This document shows, one piece after another, positions 55,292-64,000 of a stretch of 64,000 bases of DNA (position 1 is its first letter; every line of letters starts with the position of its first letter). The translations under genes were made by a program, and so were the position numbers. A model generated the notes under the pieces. That model ran no database searches. It was given only the letters and a program-made list of their open reading frames with translations, and had not been told where the DNA came from. Origin of the DNA: Rhizobium sp. AQ_MP (lineage in GTDB: Bacteria > Pseudomonadota > Alphaproteobacteria > Rhizobiales > Rhizobiaceae); the NCBI RefSeq assembly GCF_014237835.1, contig NZ_JACJVI010000003.1, forward strand, positions 62,001 to 126,000, read 5' to 3'.

Positions 55292-55881
55292 CCGGGGACA
55301 GTGACGGCAATACCGCATCTTTGGCCAAGGGACGCGGGCGTTATGTGGTCGCTGCCCTGCCGCTCGTCCTGTTTGCCGGACTTGCAACCGTTTTCATGAC
55401 CCAACTGCAATCGGGTCGGGATGTCTCTGAAATTCCCTCGGCACTGATCGGTACCAAGGCACCGGAGCTCTCGCTCGTCGCGCTTGAGGGATCCGAGCGC
55501 CCTGCCCTGACGACGGCCGCGATTTCGGGCAAGCTGACTCTCGTCAACGTGTTTGCCTCGTGGTGTGTCCCTTGCCGCCAGGAGCATCCGATGCTGCTGG
55601 AGCTGTCCAAGGATCCACGCGTCAATGTCGTCGGGATCAACTACAAGGACCGCAACGACAACGCGCTCAGGTTCCTGGGCGAGCTCGGCAATCCCTATGC
55701 GGCGATCGGTGTCGATCCGAACGGCAAGGCAGCGATCGACTGGGGTGTCTATGGCATTCCGGAGAGCTATCTCGTCGGCCCAGACGGGACGATCCTTTAC
55801 AAGAAGGTCGGCCCCTTCGATGCAGAAAGCTTCCGGACTCAGCTGATGCCGGCAATCGAGAAGGCGCTCAGCAAAAGCTGA
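55288..55881 (+). CDS. ccmG: Thiol:disulfide interchange protein CcmG/CycY (DsbE)
   Basis: A 197-residue periplasmic thioredoxin-like protein, anchored by one N-terminal helix (about residues 20-40), that keeps apocytochrome c cysteines reduced for haem ligation. The active site is WCVPC with C93 and C96; the acidic-residue stretch VNVFASW and the cis-Pro region YGIPESYLV are typical. It is the last gene of ccmABCDG. ccmE, ccmF and ccmH are not in the window. Confidence 0.94.
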   Translation: MTGDSDGNTASLAKGRGRYVVAALPLVLFAGLATVFMTQLQSGRDVSEIPSALIGTKAPELSLVALEGSERPALTTAAISGKLTLVNVFASWCVPCRQEHPMLLELSKDPRVNVVGINYKDRNDNALRFLGELGNPYAAIGVDPNGKAAIDWGVYGIPESYLVGPDGTILYKKVGPFDAESFRTQLMPAIEKALSKS

Positions 55882-55891
55882 TCCGTTCCGG

Positions 55892-56482
55892 TCAGAGCGC
55901 GCCTTGCCAGGTTCTGACGGCCTCGACCGGCCAGACCAGCATGACGACGTTGAGTGTCAGATTGTCCCGGATGATGATCGCGGTCAGTACCTCGAAGCCC
56001 AGCGCAATGACGACGGTCAGCCAGATGGGCATGCGGGCGGCGAAGAAGAAGCCGGCGATCATCGCCACCATGTCCATGCCGGAATTCAGGATGCTGTCGC
56101 CGGTATAGCCGACCGCCATGGTCGCGGTGCGGTAGCGGTCGATAACGATTGGCGAGTTTTCCAGGATCTCCCAGCCTGCCTCGATCAAGGCGGCGAGCGC
56201 AAGCTTCGCGGTGATTGGCTTGTTACGCATCACCAACCAGCCCAGGCCATAGAACAGGAAGCCGTGGATGATGTGCGACGGCGTGTACCAGTCGAACAGG
56301 TGCTGCGAATTGCCTGGTGTGTTCACGCCGGCTTCGAAGAGCTTCACGTAACCGCATTCGCAGATCCAGATGCGGCCCATCAGATGTTGCGAGACGACCT
56401 GAACCGCGATGATGACGAAGGTCACCACCAGCCAGAAACGCGTCGTTGAATGGTCGCTACTCTGGCCGGTCATACTGTTCAT
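55892..56482 (-). CDS. DUF2585 / UPF0314 family membrane protein
   Basis: A 196-residue inner-membrane protein with four to five helices. Family features are the [18 protein letters not shown] stretch with paired cysteines, [15 protein letters not shown] and [18 protein letters not shown]. Function is unknown. Its ATG overlaps the ispZ stop by four bases, so it is the last member of the ftsY-ispZ run. It converges with ccmG, with ten bases between stops. Confidence 0.88.
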   Translation of the reverse strand: MNSMTGQSSDHSTTRFWLVVTFVIIAVQVVSQHLMGRIWICECGYVKLFEAGVNTPGNSQHLFDWYTPSHIIHGFLFYGLGWLVMRNKPITAKLALAALIEAGWEILENSPIVIDRYRTATMAVGYTGDSILNSGMDMVAMIAGFFFAARMPIWLTVVIALGFEVLTAIIIRDNLTLNVVMLVWPVEAVRTWQGAL

Positions 56483-57120
56483 TTCTGATCCTTGTCTTCC
56501 AGCGAATGCTTCATGATCAGCGGCATCTGGGCCAGCGTGAAGAGGATGGTGATCGGCATCGTGCCCCAGACCTTGAAGCTGACCCAGACATCATCGGAGA
56601 AATTGCGCCAGACGACTTCGTTCAAGACCGCAAGGAAGAGGAAGAAGATGCCCCAGCGCAGCGTCAGCTTGCGCCAGCCTTCCGCATCGAGCTGGAAAGC
56701 GGCGTTGAAGACGTAGCCGAGAAGCGAAGTGCCGAAGACGAGCCCGCCGAGCAGGACCACGCCGAAGAGCGTATTGACGATGGTCGGCTTCATCTTGATG
56801 AAGGTCTCGTCCTGCAGCCAGATCGACAAGCCGCCGAAGACCAGGACAACAATGCCCGAGACGAAGGGCATGACCGGCAGGTGCTTGAAGACGATCTTCG
56901 AGATGATCAGCGAGATGACCGTTGCGACCATGAAAAGAGCGGTCGCGATCAGGAGCGGTCCGCCGATGGCGGTGAGCTCCGGAAAGGTCTTCGCCAGCCA
57001 TTCGCCGCGCAGGTTGCCGAAGAAGAAGATCAAGAGCGGCCCGAGTTCGAGCGCCATCTTCAGCAGAGGATTTTGTCTTTCAGCCTTGGATGCATGGGTA
57101 TCGGTGGATGTGTCCGACAT
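56479..57120 (-). CDS. ispZ: Septation protein A / inner-membrane-spanning protein YciB (IspZ)
   Basis: A 213-residue membrane protein of the YciB/IspZ family, linked to cell division and envelope upkeep. After a charged N-terminus it has about five helices with [29 protein letters not shown] and the [19 protein letters not shown] segment that define the family. It lies 27 bases downstream of ftsY and overlaps the DUF2585 gene. Confidence 0.93.
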   Translation of the reverse strand: MSDTSTDTHASKAERQNPLLKMALELGPLLIFFFGNLRGEWLAKTFPELTAIGGPLLIATALFMVATVISLIISKIVFKHLPVMPFVSGIVVLVFGGLSIWLQDETFIKMKPTIVNTLFGVVLLGGLVFGTSLLGYVFNAAFQLDAEGWRKLTLRWGIFFLFLAVLNEVVWRNFSDDVWVSFKVWGTMPITILFTLAQMPLIMKHSLEDKDQK

Positions 57121-57147
57121 GATGTCGCTTCCTGATGTTTCCGGCGC

Positions 57148-58512
57148 TCAGCGCGCGATGCCGGCAATGGCGCTGGCGAAGTCTTCCGCCTCGAAGGGTT
57201 CGAGGTCGTCGATGCCTTCGCCGACGCCGATGAAATAGACGGGCAGCTTATGCTTGGCGGCAATGGCAACAAGAATGCCGCCGCGCGCCGTGCCGTCGAG
57301 TTTGGTCATGATCAGGCCGTTGACGCCCGCGACGTTGCGGAAGATCTCGACCTGCTGCAGGGCATTCTGGCCCGTCGTCGCATCGAGCGTCTGCAGCACG
57401 GTGTGGGGCGCATCCGGATCGAGCTTGCCGAGAACGCGGACGATCTTTTCGAGTTCCGCCATCAGTTCCGCCTTGTTCTGGAGGCGACCGGCGGTGTCGA
57501 TGATCAGCACGTCGGATTTCTCCGCCTTGGCGCGCTCGAAGGCTTCGTAGGCGAGGCCGGCCGCGTCGGCGCCGAGCTTGGTGCCGATGAAGGTCGAACC
57601 GGTGCGGTCGGCCCAGATCTTCAGCTGTTCGATGGCCGCGGCACGGAAGGTGTCGCCGGCTGCGAGCATTACCTTCAGCCCCGAGCCCGAAAGCTTGGCG
57701 GCGAGCTTGCCGATGGTCGTCGTCTTGCCGGTGCCGTTCACTCCGACGACGAGGATGACATGCGGCTTGTGGCTGAGATCAAGGGCCAGCGGCTTGGCGA
57801 CCGGCTTCAGCACTTTGACGATCTCTGTCGCCATGGTCTTGGTGACGTCCTCGCCGGTCACATCCTTGCCATAGCGCTCCGAGGCCAGCGTGTCCGTGAC
57901 GCGGAGTGCCGTTTCGACGCCGAGGTCGGCCTGGATCAACAGGTCTTCCAGTTCCTCCAGCGTCTCGTCGTCCAGCTTGCGCTTGGTGAAGAGCGCGGTG
58001 ATCTGGCTCGTCAGCTGGGAAGAGGTGCGGAAGAGGCCAGCCTTCAGGCGCTGGAACCAGCTGAGCTTCTCAGTCGGGGCAGGGGCTTCGGGTTCTGGCG
58101 CTCTCGCCTCAGCGGTGGCGAAACCTTTGGGCAGCACGGGGACAACCGGTTCCGCCGAAGTCTCGGCGACGGCGGCGGCGACTTGCTCTTCCTCCGGTTC
58201 CGTTGCGGCCGGTGCGGCTTGCTGAACCGAGGCGTCTTCAGCCTCTTCTTCGGCTTCCGCCTCAAGCAGTTCGAGCGGCACCATGGATAGATCTTCAGGC
58301 GACAGATCGTCGGATGGACCGCCTGCCGTTTCCATTTCCTCGGCGAGAACCGGATCCTCTGCCAGGGGAAGGTCTTCGTCGCGACCCTTCGGCTCGCTTT
58401 CAGCCGAGATCGCGGCCTTCTCCTCGGACGTCAGCTCCACCGGCGCTGCAGGCGTTTCTGCCGGCTTCTCCTTGCCGAAGGTGAAGACTTTCTTGATGAA
58501 GCCGAGGGCCAT
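57148..58512 (-). CDS. ftsY: Signal recognition particle receptor FtsY
   Basis: A 454-residue SRP receptor GTPase that docks ribosome-nascent chains at SecYEG. A short amphipathic N-terminus (ALGFIKKVFTFGKEKP) precedes a long acidic A domain rich in Glu and Ala (about residues 20-150), then the N domain and the G domain with GVNGTGKTTTIGKLAA (P-loop near residue 255), DTAGRLQNK and TKLDGTARGG. The start at 58512 is chosen because the first residues match family N-termini. It lies 19 bases after mtaB. Confidence 0.96.
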   Translation of the reverse strand: MALGFIKKVFTFGKEKPAETPAAPVELTSEEKAAISAESEPKGRDEDLPLAEDPVLAEEMETAGGPSDDLSPEDLSMVPLELLEAEAEEEAEDASVQQAAPAATEPEEEQVAAAVAETSAEPVVPVLPKGFATAEARAPEPEAPAPTEKLSWFQRLKAGLFRTSSQLTSQITALFTKRKLDDETLEELEDLLIQADLGVETALRVTDTLASERYGKDVTGEDVTKTMATEIVKVLKPVAKPLALDLSHKPHVILVVGVNGTGKTTTIGKLAAKLSGSGLKVMLAAGDTFRAAAIEQLKIWADRTGSTFIGTKLGADAAGLAYEAFERAKAEKSDVLIIDTAGRLQNKAELMAELEKIVRVLGKLDPDAPHTVLQTLDATTGQNALQQVEIFRNVAGVNGLIMTKLDGTARGGILVAIAAKHKLPVYFIGVGEGIDDLEPFEAEDFASAIAGIAR

Positions 58513-58531
58513 GGTCGCTCTATTCCGTGTG

Positions 58532-59824
58532 TCAGTCAGCCGCGCTTGCCGCTGCCGATGCAATCGTCAGATGGCGACCGTTGTGGCCGCCGATCGAGAC
58601 CTCGATGAGGCTGCCGGGTGTCATCCCGGGCGCTGCAACGAGGGTGAAGTCTTCCGTATGCGCCATTTCGTTGCGCTCGACCAGCAGCTTCTGAAGTGTG
58701 CCGGCATGCGAGGCGAGATGCATAGCCTGCAATCGATCGGCTACCGCGCGGAGTTCCGCCGCCCGTGCCTTGACGAGCGTACGGTCGAGCTGCGGCATCC
58801 GGGCTGCCGGCGTGCCGGGGCGGGGGCTGTAGGGAAAGACATGCAGATGCGCGATGCCGATTTCCTCGGCGAGGCGGGCAGAGTTTGCCGCCATCTCCTC
58901 GGTCTCCGTCGGGAAACCGGCAATCATGTCGGCGCCGAAGGCAAAGCCGGGGCGCAGGCGCCGGACTTGTTCGGCAAAGGCAATCGCATCGGCGCGCGAA
59001 TGCCTCCGCTTCATGCGCTTCAGGATCATGTCGTCGCCATGCTGCAGCGATAGATGCAGATGCGGCATGAAACGCGGCTCATCGGCAATCAGGTCGAAGA
59101 GATGGCTGTCTGCCTCGATGCTGTCGATCGAGGAAAGGCGAAGGCGCAGGATTTCCGGCACCTGCTTCAGCAATGTTTTGGCCAGAAGGCCAAGCGTCGG
59201 AGTGCCGGGCAGGTCCGCGCCATAACTCGTCGCGTCCACCCCCGTCAGCACCACTTCGTGATAGCCGTTCTCGACGAGTTTGCGCGCTTGCTCGACGACG
59301 GCGCCCATCGGCACGGAGCGCGAATTGCCACGGCCATAGGGAATGATGCAGAAGGTGCAGCGGTGATCGCAGCCGTTCTGCACCTGCAAGAAGCCGCGCA
59401 CATGGCCGTCTATATGCGCCACCATCTGCGGTGCCGTCTCGGTCACGCTCATGATGTCGTTGACGGCAACCTTCTCTTCCGCCGAGACGCCGAAATCCGG
59501 CAGGCGGCGATAGTGCTCGGCCTTTAGCTTTTCCTCGTTGCCAAGGACGGCGTCGACCTCGGGCATATCCGCGAAGTTTTGCGCTTCCGTCTGGGCAGCA
59601 CAGCCGGTGACGATGATGCAGGCCTCAGGGTTTTCCCGTCGCGCCCGGCGGATTGCCTGGCGGGCCTGGCGCACGGCCTCGGAGGTGACCGCACAAGTGT
59701 TGACGAGGATGGCATTGTTCAGCCCGGCCTTGGCCGCTTCCGCCTTCATGACCTCGGATTCATAGGTGTTCAGGCGACAGCCGAATGTGATGACCTCGAC
59801 GGCGCCTTGTCGCGCAGAGGTCAC
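58532..59824 (-). CDS. mtaB: tRNA t6A37 methylthiotransferase MtaB
   Basis: A 430-residue radical-SAM enzyme that adds a methylthio group to t6A37 of ANN-decoding tRNAs. The N-terminal MTTase domain has its cluster cysteines at C16, C44 and C75, and the radical-SAM triad is C152, C156 and C159 in [11 protein letters not shown]-terminal TRAM-like domain follows. GTG 59824 overlaps the dapF stop (GTGA), which decides the start against longer open reading. The 3' end is 19 bases from ftsY. Confidence 0.94.
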   Translation of the reverse strand: MTSARQGAVEVITFGCRLNTYESEVMKAEAAKAGLNNAILVNTCAVTSEAVRQARQAIRRARRENPEACIIVTGCAAQTEAQNFADMPEVDAVLGNEEKLKAEHYRRLPDFGVSAEEKVAVNDIMSVTETAPQMVAHIDGHVRGFLQVQNGCDHRCTFCIIPYGRGNSRSVPMGAVVEQARKLVENGYHEVVLTGVDATSYGADLPGTPTLGLLAKTLLKQVPEILRLRLSSIDSIEADSHLFDLIADEPRFMPHLHLSLQHGDDMILKRMKRRHSRADAIAFAEQVRRLRPGFAFGADMIAGFPTETEEMAANSARLAEEIGIAHLHVFPYSPRPGTPAARMPQLDRTLVKARAAELRAVADRLQAMHLASHAGTLQKLLVERNEMAHTEDFTLVAAPGMTPGSLIEVSIGGHNGRHLTIASAAASAAD

Positions 59825-60729
59825 GGGGTGGCGGCCTCTGCATCGGCGCTCACATCGCGCTGCCAGCTGCCGGTCACCGGATCGACCGTGCCGGACCATT
59901 CCCATTCGGCGGGCCCGGTCATGACGACCTTGTCGTCGGCACGCCAGTCGATGGTCAGCATGCCGCGATTGGGGCTCGACGCCACCGTGATCGTCACCTT
60001 GCGCTCGGTGCGACCGGTACGCGCGGCGGATACACCAGCGGCGCAGGCGGCAGAGCCGCAGGCAAGCGTCAGGCCGGCGCCGCGTTCCCAGGTGCGCGTC
60101 ACCATTGATGTCTTCGAGGTGATCTGGGCGAGCGTGATATTGGCCTTTTCCGGGAAAATGGGGTGGTTTTCGAGGAGCGGACCGAAGCGTTCCAGATCAT
60201 AGGTCATCGGATCGCGATCGACCCAGAACACAGCATGGGGATTGCCCATCGACATGGCCGAGGGCGAATGCAGGATCGGCGCGTCGATCGGGCCGATCTG
60301 CAGCTCGATGCGGCTGGTGTCGTGGAATTCTTCCGAGAGCGGGATCTTGTCCCAGGCAAACACGGGCTTTCCCATGTCGACGGAGATCGTGCCATCCTGA
60401 TGCTCGACGGCGTTCAGAATGCCAGCGATGGTCTGGAAGGTGAAGCTCTTGCGGCCGGTTTCGCTGGCGAGCGCCTGCACCACGCAACGCGTGCCGTTGC
60501 CGCAGGCCTGCGCCTTTGAGCCGTCGCAATTCAGGATGTCGATATAGGCGTCCGTGCCGTCGAGCTTCGGATCGTGGATCGCCATGATCTGGTCGAAGGC
60601 GGTCGCCGGGTCGGCGGCGAGCGCGATTGCCGCAGCCGGCGTCAACCGGTCGATGCGACCGCGCATGTCGACGACCAGGATCTTGTTGCCAAGCCCGTTC
60701 ATCCTCGCGAATTCGACCCGATCCGACAT
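59821..60729 (-). CDS. dapF: Diaminopimelate epimerase
   Basis: A 302-residue cofactor-independent epimerase converting LL- to meso-diaminopimelate for lysine and peptidoglycan. The two catalytic cysteines are C76 in ACGNGTRC and C224 in ACGSAAC, one in each half of the pseudo-symmetric fold; MNGLGNKI at the start and [11 protein letters not shown] are typical. GGAG before ATG 60729 fixes the start. An 87-base gap to thiE may hold its own promoter; the 3' end is coupled to mtaB. Confidence 0.96.
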   Translation of the reverse strand: MSDRVEFARMNGLGNKILVVDMRGRIDRLTPAAAIALAADPATAFDQIMAIHDPKLDGTDAYIDILNCDGSKAQACGNGTRCVVQALASETGRKSFTFQTIAGILNAVEHQDGTISVDMGKPVFAWDKIPLSEEFHDTSRIELQIGPIDAPILHSPSAMSMGNPHAVFWVDRDPMTYDLERFGPLLENHPIFPEKANITLAQITSKTSMVTRTWERGAGLTLACGSAACAAGVSAARTGRTERKVTITVASSPNRGMLTIDWRADDKVVMTGPAEWEWSGTVDPVTGSWQRDVSADAEAATP

Positions 60730-60816
60730 CGTCACTCCAGAAAGCTGCATTTTCAGCCTATATGGCGGAAAAGCAGCCGAATTACCAGTAGAGCGACCAA
60801 AACCGCGCGTGCATGG

Positions 60817-61422
60817 TCAACGCCATGGTTCGGTCACGTCAAGCCATTCCCGGGTTCGCGCCTCGGGATCGGCATGCAAGGTAATGTCCGTCACTACTGC
60901 CGCACATTCGGCCCCTGCTGCGAAGACGCCCGGAAGCCGGTCGGGCCGAAGCCCGCCAATGGCGACCAGGGGCAGGGGGCCGATCTTTTCCTTCCACACC
61001 GTCAGCCGTTCCAGGCCCTGCGGTGCCCAGGGCATCTTTTTCAGGATCGTCGGATAGACCGGGCCGAGGGCGATATACTCAGGCTTGGCGGCCAGCGCCG
61101 TTTCGAGTTCCGCCTCGTCATGGGTCGAAAGACCGAGCTTCAGGCCCGCGCTGCGGATGGCGGTGAGATCCGCCGTTGCCAGATCCTCCTGGCCGAGATG
61201 CACGAAGTCGCAGGCCTTGTCGATGGCGATTTGCCAGTGGTCGTTGACGATGAGCTGGCAGCCATGATCGGCACAGCATTGCCGGGCGCGGCGGATGTGC
61301 TGGCGAAGCACGCTTTCCTCGGCGTCCTTCATCCGCAGCTGCACCAGCTTGACCCCCAGCGGCACCAGCCGCTCGATCCAGTCGGCACTGTCGACGATGA
61401 GGTAGAAGGGATCGAGCTTCAT
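60817..61422 (-). CDS. thiE: Thiamine-phosphate synthase ThiE
   Basis: A 201-residue barrel enzyme that joins HMP-pyrophosphate and thiazole phosphate to thiamine phosphate. Recognisable parts are [13 protein letters not shown], the HLGQEDL loop, [12 protein letters not shown], the GPVYPT motif and VAIGGLRPD. It overlaps thiG by four bases (ATGA) and is the last gene of thiCOSGE. Confidence 0.93.
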   Translation of the reverse strand: MKLDPFYLIVDSADWIERLVPLGVKLVQLRMKDAEESVLRQHIRRARQCCADHGCQLIVNDHWQIAIDKACDFVHLGQEDLATADLTAIRSAGLKLGLSTHDEAELETALAAKPEYIALGPVYPTILKKMPWAPQGLERLTVWKEKIGPLPLVAIGGLRPDRLPGVFAAGAECAAVVTDITLHADPEARTREWLDVTEPWR

Positions 61423-62195
61423 GCGAAGACCCCCTTTCCGATGACGGGTGTTGACGGTACCGCCATGTCGCGCGGCTCCAGCATGCCGGCTTGATGGGCC
61501 ATATGTCCTGCCTCGATCGCCTTGGCAAAGGCCTCGGCCATATCAGCCGGATCGCCGGCGCTGGCAACGGCGGTGTTGAGCAGCACGGCGTCATAGCCGA
61601 GTTCCATCACCGCTGTCGCATGGGAGGGACGACCGATGCCGGCATCGACGATCAGCGGCACGTCTTGAAATTCCGCCCGCATGGATTTGAGTGCCGGCAG
61701 ATTCTGCGGCCCCATGGCACTGCCGATCGGGGCGCACCAGGGCATCAGCACTCGGCAGCCGGCGGCGAGCAGCTTCTCCCCGACCACCAGATCGTCTGTC
61801 GTGTAGGGGAAGACCTCGAAGCCCTCGGAACCGAGGATCTTCGCCGCTTCCACCAGTTCGAAAACATCGGGCTGCAGCGTGTCGTGATGCCCGATCACCT
61901 CGAGCTTGATCCAAGTGGTGCCGAAGACCTCCCGCGCCATCTTTGCCGTCAGCACCGCCTCGCGGGCGCTGTGGCAGCCGGCGGTGTTGGGCAGGACGTG
62001 GACGCCGAGATCGCGGATCAGCTGGAAGAAGGCCCCACCCGCCTTGCCGCCCGCGGTTTCCCGGCGCAGCGAGACGGTGACGATCTCGGTCTTCGATCGC
62101 CTTACGGCCTCGGCCAGGATCGCGGGCGAGGGGTAGCGCGCGGTGCCGAGCAAGAGGCGCGAGGAGACGGTCTTTCCATAGAGTTCCAGGGCCAT
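61419..62195 (-). CDS. thiG: Thiazole synthase ThiG
   Basis: A 258-residue thiazole synthase that condenses deoxyxylulose phosphate, the ThiO-derived imine of glycine and ThiS-thiocarboxylate. The Schiff-base lysine is K97 in [24 protein letters not shown], the [11 protein letters not shown] loop and [10 protein letters not shown] are typical. The early [11 protein letters not shown] segment is standard. It starts one base after the thiS stop. Confidence 0.96.
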   Translation of the reverse strand: MALELYGKTVSSRLLLGTARYPSPAILAEAVRRSKTEIVTVSLRRETAGGKAGGAFFQLIRDLGVHVLPNTAGCHSAREAVLTAKMAREVFGTTWIKLEVIGHHDTLQPDVFELVEAAKILGSEGFEVFPYTTDDLVVGEKLLAAGCRVLMPWCAPIGSAMGPQNLPALKSMRAEFQDVPLIVDAGIGRPSHATAVMELGYDAVLLNTAVASAGDPADMAEAFAKAIEAGHMAHQAGMLEPRDMAVPSTPVIGKGVFA

Positions 62196-62196
62196 C

Positions 62197-62390
62197 TCAG
62201 CCTCCCTGCATGGGCGAAAGGATCTCGATCCGGTCGCCCTCCTTCAAAGCATGGGCGGCACGCTCCTCGCGATGAACCAGGTCGCCATTGACGGCGGTTG
62301 CCAGCCAGTCGCCCTCGTAGTCGAGCTTTGCCAGGAGATCGGCGAGGTTGCCCGCATCGAGCTCCAGGGCTTCTCCGTTGACGGTGAGCT

Positions 62391-62394
<4 letters not shown>
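62197..62394 (-). CDS. thiS: Sulfur carrier protein ThiS
   Basis: A 65-residue beta-grasp protein whose C-terminal Gly-Gly (SPMQGG) is adenylated and thiocarboxylated to carry sulfur to Thi[10 protein letters not shown] at the N-terminus and [12 protein letters not shown] are typical. It overlaps thiO by four bases and adjoins thiG. Confidence 0.95.

Positions 62395-64000
<1,606 letters not shown>

Overview
The window is a gene-dense stretch of alphaproteobacterial chromosome, most likely from a member of the Rhizobiaceae (Rhizobium/Agrobacterium/Allorhizobium relatives). Three gene sets point there: the origin-side block hemE-hemJ-rho-mnmE-mnmG-rsmG-parA-parB-holA-lptE-leuS, the sugar-sensor locus gbpR/chvE-gguABC known from Agrobacterium, and families largely confined to alphaproteobacteria (TrcR/DUF1013, DUF2794, DUF2585/UPF0314). 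The genus cannot be fixed from sequence alone. No tRNA, rRNA, insertion sequence, prophage or CRISPR array was seen, and base composition and codon use look uniform.

Layout. 1-12.3 kb: chromosome-segregation and housekeeping block, with two near-consensus parS sites built into the mnmE/mnmG junction and the start of rsmG, the ParA/ParB pair that uses them, then holA, lptE and leuS on the minus strand. 12.5-18.2 kb: the PLP-homeostasis protein YggS, a propionyl-CoA synthetase-like gene, the cell-cycle/RNA-polymerase factor TrcR, and acetyl-CoA synthetase. 18.2-25.3 kb: a minus-strand sdhAF4 / thermonuclease / Excalibur trio, then htpX, rsmB, a heparinase II/III-family gene and purH. 25.3-36.8 kb: an Atg22-like MFS gene and the giant NAD-glutamate dehydrogenase, pyridoxal kinase, beta-carbonic anhydrase, a MltB-type lytic transglycosylase, asd, a GNAT acetyltransferase and DUF2794.

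36.9-48.9 kb is the most distinctive region: the regulator gbpR, the periplasmic sugar receptor chvE, the ABC transporter gguAB, gguC, and five oxidative sugar-catabolism genes (IlvD/Edd-type sugar-acid dehydratase, galactose/arabinose 1-dehydrogenase, ketoglutarate-semialdehyde dehydrogenase, dgoK, dgoA). Together they suggest one shared dehydrogenase/dehydratase front end feeding two exits: a phosphorylating DeLey-Doudoroff branch for galactose and a Weimberg-type branch to 2-oxoglutarate for arabinose. A strong hairpin between chvE and gguA could keep receptor levels above transporter levels. A terminator closes the operon.

48.9-64 kb: an unexplained structured intergenic element, a DUF1223 thioredoxin-fold protein, aconitase, the cytochrome c maturation operon ccmABCDG, and a continuous minus-strand run thiC-thiO-thiS-thiG-thiE then dapF-mtaB-ftsY-ispZ-DUF2585 with many 4-nt start/stop overlaps. 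thiC is cut by the window end, hemE by the window start.

No wholly unknown multi-gene system stands out. The observations most worth following are the structured element at 48981-49058, the combined pentose/hexose oxidation island behind ChvE, the parS sites embedded in coding sequence, and a split thermonuclease/Excalibur pair.
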